Shown: one piece after another, positions 15,699-22,284 of the stretch
How positions within the stretch are numbered: the first letter of the stretch is position 1
Layout: every line of letters begins with the position of its first letter
Assembly (NCBI RefSeq): GCF_014650575.1
Contig: NZ_BMVF01000035.1
Location: 1-36,224, forward strand
Source of the DNA: Streptomyces naganishii JCM 4654
Lineage (GTDB): Bacteria > Actinomycetota > Actinomycetes > Streptomycetales > Streptomycetaceae
Direction: 5' to 3'
Length of the DNA: 36,224 nucleotides
Notes under the pieces: generated by a model
Told to the model about the DNA's origin: nothing
Database searches by the model: none
Seen by the model: the letters and a program-made list of their open reading frames with translations, nothing else
Made by a program: the position numbers and the translations under genes

Positions 15699-16412
15699 AT
15701 GACCGGACAGACGGCGCCCGAGACACCCGGGCCGGCGCGGGAACACGCGCCGGCCGAGGCCGCGCAGGAACGCGGCCCGCTCGGTCACCTCGGGCGGCAT
15801 CTCGCCCGGCGGCGGGCCGACCTGGGCCTGACCCGCAGGGAGACCGCCGCCCTCGCGGGCATGGCGCCCAGCTACCTCGCCTACCTGGAGGAACGGCCGC
15901 TGGCCGCCCCGGGCGCCGGAGTGCTGGGCCGGCTCGCCGCCGTGCTGCACACCACGGTGCCCGAGCTCACCGGCGGCGCCGCCGACCTGCCGCCGGGCGC
16001 CGGGCCCGCCGCGCGCGTCCCGCGCTTCACCGAGCTGACCGAGGCGGAGTGCCGCGTCCTGCTCGGCACCCACGGCGTGGGGCGCGTGGCGGTGGAGACC
16101 GGCTCGGGGCCGGTGATCGTGCCCGTCAACTACAGCGTCGTCGACGGGGACATCGTCTTTCGCACCGCGCCCGGCACGACCGCGTTCCGGGCGTCGGGCT
16201 GCCGGGTGGCTTTCGAGGCGGACCGCATCGACGACGCCTTCGGCGAGGGCTGGAGCGTGCTGGTGCGCGGCCGTGCCCGGGCCGTCACGGACCCCGACGA
16301 GGCCGGGCGGCTCGCCGAGCAGGCGCACGGTGTGCCCTGGGCGGGCGGCCGGCGGGAGGAGTGGGTGCGCATCGAGCCCCTCGCCGTCACCGGCCGCAGG
16401 ATCACGGTCTGA
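15699..16412 (+). CDS. HTH-PNPOx fusion protein
   Basis: The protein has 237 residues. A Pro/Ala-rich start of about 25 residues leads to an XRE-type helix-turn-helix (about 28-90, LARRRADLGLTRRETAALAG, SYLAYLEE). A PNPOx-like barrel follows (about 105-237, LLGTHGVGRVAVE, VPVNYSVVDGDIVF, WSVLVRGRARAVTD). The second and third modules align well with the 187-1077 protein, which additionally carries DUF1918. The HTH may bind DNA or only act as an interaction module. If the barrel binds flavin, F420 or haem, the protein could be a redox-sensing regulator, but no ligand is assigned. The ribosome site is weak (AGGCAGGGA). The stop is close to a candidate operator pair for the next gene. Confidence 0.87.
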   Translation: MTGQTAPETPGPAREHAPAEAAQERGPLGHLGRHLARRRADLGLTRRETAALAGMAPSYLAYLEERPLAAPGAGVLGRLAAVLHTTVPELTGGAADLPPGAGPAARVPRFTELTEAECRVLLGTHGVGRVAVETGSGPVIVPVNYSVVDGDIVFRTAPGTTAFRASGCRVAFEADRIDDAFGEGWSVLVRGRARAVTDPDEAGRLAEQAHGVPWAGGRREEWVRIEPLAVTGRRITV

Positions 16413-16415
16413 ACC

Positions 16416-16450
16416 GGGCCGTTCTCCGCACCGGCCGGGACCGACGGCCC
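16416..16450. promoter_or_regulatory. Candidate DevR/OsdR-type operator pair before the small PNPOx gene
   Basis: GGGACCGACGGCCC at 16437-16450 is a full match. GGGCCGTTCTCCGC at 16416-16429 keeps the left half and spacer. Their centres are 21 bp apart. The better copy ends 92 bp before ATG 16543, so the PNPOx-CBS pair downstream probably has its own promoter even though the gap from the preceding gene is only 130 bp. Confidence 0.5.
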
Positions 16451-16542
16451 TCCTGCGGCGCCCTGGCCGCCGGGACCATGGAAGGAGGGGGAGACAAGAG
16501 CGGCCGTACCGGCCGAACCAGCTGGAGAGACGGACCCGGCTC

Positions 16543-16983
16543 ATGTATCGCAACGACGGAATCCGCGAACTGGAACGGCAGGAGTGCCTGCGGCTGCTGG
16601 CCAAGGCGCCGGTGGGCCGAATCGTGCACACGCGCCACGCACTGCCCGCGGTGCTCCCGGTCAACTTCGGCCTGGACGGCGACGGCGCGGTGCTCCTGCG
16701 CACCTCGGCGGCCTCCGAGCTGGCCCGCGCGGTCGACGGCGCGGTCGTCGCCTTCGAGGCCGACGAGGTGGACCCGCTCGCCCACTCCGGCTGGAGCGTC
16801 GTCGTCACCGGCCCCGCCGCCGTGGTGACCGACCCCGGCGAGCACCGGCGCCTGGTGCGGGGCGGCCCCCGCTCGTGGGCGCCCTCGCCCCGGGAGGTCT
16901 TCGTCCGTATCGAGCCGGAACTGGTCACCGGGCGTGAACTCGTCGGCGGCTTCAGCATGTACGGCCTCGACGCCTTCTTCTGA
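16543..16983 (+). CDS. Small PNPOx-fold protein
   Basis: The 146-residue protein is a single split-barrel domain. Features: LERQECLRLLAKAPVGRIV at the start, LPAVLPVNFGLDGDGAVLLRTS, a helix, then VVAFEADEVDP and SGWSVVVTGPAAVVTDP, and finally FVRIEPELVTGREL. It resembles the C-terminal module of the two HTH fusions and small DosR-regulon proteins such as Rv2004c neighbours and Rv3131-type associates. The family often binds flavin or F420, but no cofactor can be assigned. ATG 16543 follows GGAGAGACGG. The CBS-BON gene starts 21 bp after the stop, so these two form one transcription unit closed by the perfect hairpin at 17761. Confidence 0.87.
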   Translation: MYRNDGIRELERQECLRLLAKAPVGRIVHTRHALPAVLPVNFGLDGDGAVLLRTSAASELARAVDGAVVAFEADEVDPLAHSGWSVVVTGPAAVVTDPGEHRRLVRGGPRSWAPSPREVFVRIEPELVTGRELVGGFSMYGLDAFF

Positions 16984-17004
16984 CCGAGCGAACGGGAGGC
17001 AGCC

Positions 17005-17736
17005 ATGGAGGGTTCCCAGTACACCGTCGGCGACGTGATGACCCGGACCGTGGTCGCCCTGGCCGGCGGCGCGATGTTCAAGGAGATCGTGCGCACGATG
17101 GAGCAGTGGGGCGTCAGCGCGATGCCCGTGCTGGACGGCCACGGCCGGGTGATCGGCGTCGTCTCCGAGGCCGACCTGCTGCACAAGGAGGAGTACCAGG
17201 ACTACGAGGCGGAGCGCCACGACGGCGGCCCCGAGCTGCCGGGCCTGCCCCGCCGCCCCGCGGAGTCGGCCAAGGCGCGGGCGGTGACCGCGGAGGAGCT
17301 GATGAACACCCCCGCCGTCACCGTCCACTCCGGCGCCACCCTCGGCCGGGCCGCCCGCCTGATGGCCCGGCACGGCGTCAAGCGGCTGCCCGTCGTGGAC
17401 GACGACGGCCTGCTCGCCGGCATCGTCAGCCGTTCCGACCTGCTGAAGGTGTACCTGCGCACCGACGAGGACATCGCCGAGGAGGTACGCCGTCAGGTCG
17501 TCGCCGGCCGGTTCCCCGTGCCGCCGGAGTCGGTGCGGGTGTCCGTGCGCGAGGGCGTGGTCACCCTCGCCGGGCAGGTCCCCGACACTTCCCTGGTGCC
17601 GCTCGCCGTACGCCTGGTGCGCTCCGTCGACGGCGTGGTGGACGTACGCTGCCTGCTCACCGGCCCGCCCCGCCGCCCCGTGCTCGAACCGGACCTGGAG
17701 GCCGAGCCGCACCCGGCGCACGGCACCGCGCCCTGA
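17005..17736 (+). CDS. CBS-pair protein with C-terminal BON domain
   Basis: The protein has 243 residues. CBS 1 (about 7-60, DVMTRTVVAL, VSAMPVLDGHGRVIGVVSEADLL) and CBS 2 (about 95-150, LMNTPAVTV, VKRLPVVDDDGLLAGIVSRSDLL) are joined by a charged linker. BON follows at about 165-225 (VREGVVTLAGQV, DGVVDVRCLL), then an acidic Pro-rich tail. The likely role is adenine-nucleotide sensing. It is closest to the minus-strand paralogue at 17821: both share KEE and LLKV-LRTD-DIAEEVR segments, and the two genes face each other across a terminator. This looks like an inverted local duplication. GGGAGG lies 10 bases before the ATG. Confidence 0.92.
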   Translation: MEGSQYTVGDVMTRTVVALAGGAMFKEIVRTMEQWGVSAMPVLDGHGRVIGVVSEADLLHKEEYQDYEAERHDGGPELPGLPRRPAESAKARAVTAEELMNTPAVTVHSGATLGRAARLMARHGVKRLPVVDDDGLLAGIVSRSDLLKVYLRTDEDIAEEVRRQVVAGRFPVPPESVRVSVREGVVTLAGQVPDTSLVPLAVRLVRSVDGVVDVRCLLTGPPRRPVLEPDLEAEPHPAHGTAP

Positions 17737-17760
17737 ACCCCGACCCCGAACACCCTGAAC

Positions 17761-17801
17761 GCCGGGCCGCCGCCGCACTTCGAGTGCGGCGGCGGCCCGG
17801 C
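17761..17801. terminator. Bidirectional terminator between convergent CBS genes
   Basis: A perfect 19-bp GC-rich stem (17761-17779 with 17783-17801) closes a 3-base loop TCG and is followed by GGTTTCC. It lies 24 bp after one stop and 19 bp after the other, so it can serve both convergent CBS-BON genes. Confidence 0.88.
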
Positions 17802-17820
17802 GGTTTCCGCGTGGCCGTCG

Positions 17821-18486
17821 TCAGCGGGACCCGGTGAGCGCCGAGGCGCTGCTGAGGTGGCACTCGACGTCGACCACGCCCTCGATCGCGCGCACCAGAC
17901 GGGCGGCGACCGGGACCATGGCGGTGTCCCGGATGCGGCCGGTCAGCGTGACCACGCCGTCGCTCACCTTCACCTCGATCGGCTCGACGGGGGCCGGGAA
18001 CAGTTCGGCGACGACCTCGTGGCGGACCTCCTCGGCGATGTCGTCGTCGGTGCGCAGGAAGACCTTCAGCAGGTCGCCGCGGCTGACGACGCCCTCCAGC
18101 ATCCCCTCGTCGTTGACGACCGGCAGCCGCTTGACCTTGCGCTGGGCCATGACGCGGGCCGCCTCGGCGAGCGTGGCGTCCGGGTGGACGGTCACGGCCG
18201 GGGTGCTCATCAGCTCCCGCGCGGTCAGGGCACCCGCCTTGGCCAGGTCGGTCAGGCGGGCGCGCTGAGTGAACCGGTCGGGGTCGCTGTCGCGGAACTC
18301 CTCCTTGGGCAGCAGGTCGGCCTCGGACACGACGCCGATCACCCGGCCCTCGCCCTCCAGCACCGGCAGCGCGCTGACCTTCCACTGTCCCATCAGGTTG
18401 ACGATGTCCTTGAACGGGGCGTCGCGCCCCACCGCCACGACGGTGTGCGTCATGACGTCGCTCACGATGTGCGGGCTGCCGTGCAT
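17821..18486 (-). CDS. CBS-pair protein with C-terminal BON domain
   Basis: The protein has 221 residues. CBS 1 (about 7-60, DVMTHTVVAVG, VSALPVLEGEGRVIGVVSEADLL), CBS 2 (about 92-150, LMSTPAVTV, VKRLPVVNDEGMLEGVVSRGDLL) and BON (about 160-215, VSDGVVTLTGRI, EGVVDVECHL) are in the same order as in its three paralogues. It is most similar to the 17005 gene that it faces. ATG 18486 has GGAGGAG upstream. The gene lies 52 bp behind the cyclic-nucleotide-fold gene on the same strand, so the pair may be one operon driven by boxes at 19082-19117. Confidence 0.92.
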   Translation of the reverse strand: MHGSPHIVSDVMTHTVVAVGRDAPFKDIVNLMGQWKVSALPVLEGEGRVIGVVSEADLLPKEEFRDSDPDRFTQRARLTDLAKAGALTARELMSTPAVTVHPDATLAEAARVMAQRKVKRLPVVNDEGMLEGVVSRGDLLKVFLRTDDDIAEEVRHEVVAELFPAPVEPIEVKVSDGVVTLTGRIRDTAMVPVAARLVRAIEGVVDVECHLSSASALTGSR

Positions 18487-18538
18487 GGTCTCCTCCTCGA
18501 TGTGCGGTGCGCTCGACGGCCGGCGCGGACGCCGTCCG

Positions 18539-18994
18539 TCACCTGCCGCCGCTGCCGTACGGGGCGTACAGGTCGAGCAGCCGGATCCGGGCGGCGTGCA
18601 GCCGGTGGGCGACCACGCGGCCGACCCAGTCGGCCACCGCGCGGCCGAACTCGGCGTCCTCGGCGCACAGCGCCCGCACCTTGTCCGCGTCGAACTCGTA
18701 GGCCCGCACCGGGCTCATGGCCTCGGCGCCCAGCTGCCAGACGTACGGCGGGAAGTGCCAGGACCAGCCGACCAGTTCGCCGTGGCCCAGCGACTCGATG
18801 ACCGGGGAGCGCCGGCCGGGGACGTGCAGGTCGAGGGAGACGGTCCCGGTCCTGATGATCCAGAACCGGTCGGCGTGCCGGCCTTCCTCGAACAGACGGC
18901 TCCCGACGCCGAAGGAGACCTCGCGGGCGAGGCTCATCAGCCGTTCGCGGTGTTCGGCCGGCAGGGCCGTGGACAGGGTGGTGGTGGAGGTCAT
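18539..18994 (-). CDS. Stand-alone cyclic-nucleotide-binding-fold protein
   Basis: The 151-residue protein is one cNMP-type barrel: FGVGSRLFEEGRHADRFWII, RTGTVSLDLHV, ESLGHGELVGWSW and a C-helix starting about residue 110. No DNA-binding domain follows, so it is not a complete Crp/Fnr regulator. The phosphate-binding cassette is not standard: after GELVGW the usual Arg-Ala/Ser pair is not visible, so cAMP binding is doubtful. Aromatic residues (WSWHFPPYVW) fill the region instead. The role could be sensing another ligand or acting as a protein partner. ATG 18994 has AAAGGAG upstream, and a pair of candidate DevR-type boxes lies 88-123 bp upstream. Confidence 0.8.
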   Translation of the reverse strand: MTSTTTLSTALPAEHRERLMSLAREVSFGVGSRLFEEGRHADRFWIIRTGTVSLDLHVPGRRSPVIESLGHGELVGWSWHFPPYVWQLGAEAMSPVRAYEFDADKVRALCAEDAEFGRAVADWVGRVVAHRLHAARIRLLDLYAPYGSGGR

Positions 18995-19081
18995 CGCACC
19001 GGCTCCTTTCGTCCGCTGAGCGCGTGGTCGGACGGTGGTCCTACTGCTTCCAGGCTCCGCCGGGAGGGGCCGCGGCGCCAC

Positions 19082-19117
19082 GGGCCGCCCGGTCCCGGCC
19101 CGGGGGTCGTTCGGCCC
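19082..19117. promoter_or_regulatory. Candidate DevR/OsdR-type operator pair before the cNMP-fold gene
   Basis: GGGCCGCCCGGTCC at 19082-19095 and GGGTCGTTCGGCCC at 19104-19117 have centres 22 bp apart. They lie in the 342-bp gene-free stretch 18995-19336. The nearer copy is 88 bp from the minus-strand start. Apart from these and the elements at 19285-19329, the stretch shows only GC-rich sequence with no open frame I would trust. Confidence 0.55.
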
Positions 19118-19284
19118 CGGCGCACGAACCGGGGCCGGACCGGGGCCGGACACGGGTCGACGGGGAGGACCATCCGCTTCTCGCGGATCCTGATCGCGCG
19201 GTGCGCGGCTCCCGCCGCTTCCCCGCGCCTTCCCGGGGTCCTCCCCGTCACCTCAAGCACACCACGCGGGCCGCCCCGGCGACA

Positions 19285-19298
19285 GGGCCGTTCGGCCC
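19285..19298. promoter_or_regulatory. Perfect GGGCCGTTCGGCCC copy downstream of adhE
   Basis: This is the best match to the recurrent motif. It sits 39 bp after the adhE stop and about 290 bp before the cNMP-fold gene, which is an odd position for an operator. It lies 3 bp from a 28-bp palindrome. It may be a distal site, part of a compound terminator (it can itself fold with a GTTC loop) or both. Confidence 0.4.
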
Positions 19299-19301
19299 CG
19301 A

Positions 19302-19329
19302 CCGGTCACCGCCCGCGGGCGGTGACCGG
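19302..19329 (-). terminator. 28-bp perfect palindrome after adhE
   Basis: CCGGTCACCGCCCG at 19302-19315 is followed directly by its exact reverse complement at 19316-19329. It starts 7 bp after the adhE stop on the transcribed side and has no T-run. A transcript would fold into a strong stem with a minimal loop, so a terminator is likely. Confidence 0.8.
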
Positions 19330-19336
19330 CCCTCGC

Positions 19337-22078
19337 TCAGCCGTAGTACGCCGCGCGCATCAGCTCCTCCATGTCCGCGAGCATCGGCATCCGGGGGTTG
19401 GCCGGGGCGCACTGGTCCTCGTAGGCGTTGAGGGCCTGCTGCGCCAGCGAGGCCAGGAAGGACCGCTCGTCGACGCCGGCGGACTGGAACGAGGGCTCTA
19501 TGCCCACCTTCTCCCGCAGTTCCTCCACGGCCCGGGCCAGGGACTCCACGCCCTCCTCGGCGGTCGCGGCGGGCAGACCGAGGGTGCGGGCGATGTCCTG
19601 GAAGCGCTCGGGGGCCCGGTAGTGCTCGTACTTGGGCCAGCCGGTGAGCTTGGACGGGACGGTGCCGTTGTAGCGGATCACGTGCGGCAGCAGGATCGCG
19701 TTGGTGCGGCCGTGCGCCACGTGGAAGGTGGCGCCCAGCGTGTGCGACATGGCGTGCACGATGCCGAGGAAGGCGTTGCCGAACGCCATGCCCGCGATGG
19801 TGCCCGCGTTGTGCATCCGCTCCCGCGCCTCGGCGCTGCCGGCCCGGTCGTTCACCGCCGCCTCGATGTTGCCGAAGATCAGGCGGATGGCGTGCAGGGC
19901 GAGCCCGTCGGTGAAGTCGTTGGCGTAGACGGACACGTACGCCTCGATGGCGTGGGTCAGGGCGTCGAAGCCGCTGTCCGCGGCGAGCGCCGGGGGCAGT
20001 GCCGTGGTCAGCAGCGGATCGACGATGGCCACGCTCGGGGTGAGCGCGTAGTCGGCCAGCGGGTACTTCTTGCCGCTCGCCGGGTCGGAGATCACGGCGA
20101 ACGGGGTGACCTCCGCGCCGGTGCCCGAGGTGGTGGGGATGCACACCAGACGCGCCACCTTCCCCAGCGTCGGGAAGCGGAAGGCCCGCTTGCGGATGTC
20201 GGAGAACTTCTGCCGCATGTCCGCGAAGTCGACGTCCCGGCCGACGACGTGCTGCTCGTACAGCAGCCACATCACCTTCGCCGCGTCCATCGGGGAGCCG
20301 CCGCCCAGCGCGATGATGGTGTCCGGGCGGAAGTCGCCCATCAGCCGCGCGCCGCGCCGCACCGAGTCGATGCTCGGCTCCGGTTCGACGTTGTCGATGA
20401 TCTGGACGGTGACCGGTTCCGCGCGCCGCTGGAGCACCCGTGTGATCCGGTCGACGAAGCCGAGCCGCGTCATGGTGGCGTCGGTGACGACCGTGACGCG
20501 GTGGACGTCGGGCATGCTGGCCAGGTAGCGGATGGACTGCGGCTCGAAGTAGATCTTCGGGGGCACCTTGAACCACTGGAGGTTGTTGCGCCGCACGCCG
20601 ACCCGCTTGACGTTCAGCAGCTGGGCGGCGGAGACGTTGTTGGAGACCGAGGTGCTGCCCCACGAGCCGCAGCCCAGGGTCAGCGAGGGCAGCAGGCCGT
20701 TGTAGATGCCGCCGATGGCGCCCTGCGAGGACGGCGCGTTGACGATGATCCGGACGGTCTTCATCCGCCGCCCGTAGGCCTCGGCGAGCGCCGGGTCCCC
20801 GGTGTGGATGACGGCGCTGTGGCCCTGCCCGTGGAAGGCGACCATGTCGGCGGCCAGGTCGAAGCCCTGCCGCTCGTCCCCGGCGCGCAGCACGGCCAGC
20901 ACGGGGCACAGCTTCTCCCGGGTGAGCGGCTCGTCGGGGCCGACCCGCCCGGCCTCCACGAGGATCACCGAGGTGTCCTCGGGCACCGCGAACCCGGCCC
21001 GCTCGGCGATCCACGCCGGGCTCTGTCCCACGGCGGCGGAGTTGACGCGCGGCTCGCAGGCCGCGCCGTCGGGGTCCTTGGCCGGCGGGAAGAGGAAGGC
21101 CTCCAGCTTGGCCTTCTCCTCCGGGGTGGCCAGGTGGGCGTGGAGCCGGCGGAACTCGGCGAGGGCGTCGTCGTAGATCTCGGTGTCGAGGATGACGGCC
21201 TGCTCCGAGGCGCAGATCATGCCGTTGTCGAACGACTTCGACAGCACCAGGTCGTTGACCGCGCGGCGCAGCTTCGCGCTGCGGTGGACGTACGCCGGGA
21301 CGTTGCCGGCGCCCACGCCGAGCGCGGGCTTGCCCGCCGAATAGGCGGCCCTGACCATGGCGTTGCCGCCGGTGGCGAGGATGAGGGAGACGCCCGGGTG
21401 CTCCATGAGGGTGCGGGTGGCGGCCACGGAGGGCGACTCGATCCACTGCACGCAGTTCTCCGGCGCGCCCGCGGCGACCGCCGCGTCGCGCACGATCCGC
21501 GCGGCCTCGGCGCTGCACCGCTGCGCGGAGGGGTGGAAGGCGAACACCACCGGGTTACGGGTCTTCAGCGCCATCAGCGCCTTGAAGACGGTCGTCGAGG
21601 TCGGGTTGGTCACCGGAGTCACCGCGCACACCACGCCGACCGGTTCGGCGATCTCGACCATGTCCTCGACGTCGTCGCGGGCGATGACGCCGACGGTCTT
21701 CATCGGGCCCATGCTGTGCGTGACGTGTTCGCAGGCGAACAGGTTCTTGGCCGCCTTGTCCTCGAAGACCCCGCGGCCGGTCTCCTCCACCGCAAGGCGG
21801 GCCAGCGCGGTGTGCTGGTCGAGGGCGGCGACCGAGGCCTTCTTGACGATGTGGTCGACCTGCTCCTGGGTGAGGGACTCGTAGTCGGCGAGCGCCTTGA
21901 GCCCGGCCCGCACCAGCCGGTCCACGGCGATTTCGGTGTCGGTGGGCGCGTCGACGGGCGCGTCGACGGTCGCGTCGGCGGGAGCGTCGGCGTGCGCGTC
22001 GGAGGGCGCGTCGGTGTCCGCCCGGAGCGGTGTGCCGGCGGCGGCCGCGCTCGGGGCCCCGGTGTCCTGTCGGGTCAT
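19337..22078 (-). CDS. adhE: Bifunctional acetaldehyde-CoA / alcohol dehydrogenase
   Basis: The protein has 913 residues, near the family norm plus an N-terminal extension. Residues 1-45 are Ala/Asp/Pro-rich repeats. Residues about 46-480 form the CoA-acylating aldehyde dehydrogenase with catalytic Cys289 (NGMICASEQ). Residues about 495-913 form the iron-dependent alcohol dehydrogenase (GGGSPMDAAKVMW, TTSGTGAEVTPF, metal-binding histidines in DALTHAIEAY, HAMSHTLGA and HGRTNA). The enzyme reduces acetyl-CoA to ethanol with two NADH, a fermentative route unusual in aerobic actinomycetes. ATG 22078 has GGAGG about 9 bases upstream. It is transcribed alone and ends at a 28-bp palindrome. The neighbouring synthetase fusion also handles acetyl-CoA, suggesting joint control of overflow carbon and NADH during oxygen loss. 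Confidence 0.95.
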   Translation of the reverse strand: MTRQDTGAPSAAAAGTPLRADTDAPSDAHADAPADATVDAPVDAPTDTEIAVDRLVRAGLKALADYESLTQEQVDHIVKKASVAALDQHTALARLAVEETGRGVFEDKAAKNLFACEHVTHSMGPMKTVGVIARDDVEDMVEIAEPVGVVCAVTPVTNPTSTTVFKALMALKTRNPVVFAFHPSAQRCSAEAARIVRDAAVAAGAPENCVQWIESPSVAATRTLMEHPGVSLILATGGNAMVRAAYSAGKPALGVGAGNVPAYVHRSAKLRRAVNDLVLSKSFDNGMICASEQAVILDTEIYDDALAEFRRLHAHLATPEEKAKLEAFLFPPAKDPDGAACEPRVNSAAVGQSPAWIAERAGFAVPEDTSVILVEAGRVGPDEPLTREKLCPVLAVLRAGDERQGFDLAADMVAFHGQGHSAVIHTGDPALAEAYGRRMKTVRIIVNAPSSQGAIGGIYNGLLPSLTLGCGSWGSTSVSNNVSAAQLLNVKRVGVRRNNLQWFKVPPKIYFEPQSIRYLASMPDVHRVTVVTDATMTRLGFVDRITRVLQRRAEPVTVQIIDNVEPEPSIDSVRRGARLMGDFRPDTIIALGGGSPMDAAKVMWLLYEQHVVGRDVDFADMRQKFSDIRKRAFRFPTLGKVARLVCIPTTSGTGAEVTPFAVISDPASGKKYPLADYALTPSVAIVDPLLTTALPPALAADSGFDALTHAIEAYVSVYANDFTDGLALHAIRLIFGNIEAAVNDRAGSAEARERMHNAGTIAGMAFGNAFLGIVHAMSHTLGATFHVAHGRTNAILLPHVIRYNGTVPSKLTGWPKYEHYRAPERFQDIARTLGLPAATAEEGVESLARAVEELREKVGIEPSFQSAGVDERSFLASLAQQALNAYEDQCAPANPRMPMLADMEELMRAAYYG

Positions 22079-22201
22079 GGGGTGAGCCTCCACGGTCAGG
22101 GCCGCCGTGGACGTACGGCGGCACGAGGACGGGAGCGACACCGCGGGGGATCGGTGCCGCTCCCTGACTTCACTCTCCCCCTCCCGGCCCTCCCGGGGCA
22201 G

Positions 22202-22215
22202 CCGCCGATGGTCCC
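22202..22215 (-). promoter_or_regulatory. Weak DevR/OsdR-type box before adhE
   Basis: Read on the minus strand the sequence is GGGACCATCGGCGG: the left half is perfect and the right half is incomplete. It is centred about 130 bp before the adhE start, inside the 206-bp gap 22079-22284. No better copy is seen in the gap. Confidence 0.3.
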
Positions 22216-22284
22216 GCCCCGAGCCCGAACGTCCTCTGAATCAGGAGCCCTCCGGTCCGCAACCCGCTGCCCGGCCCGGTGCGT

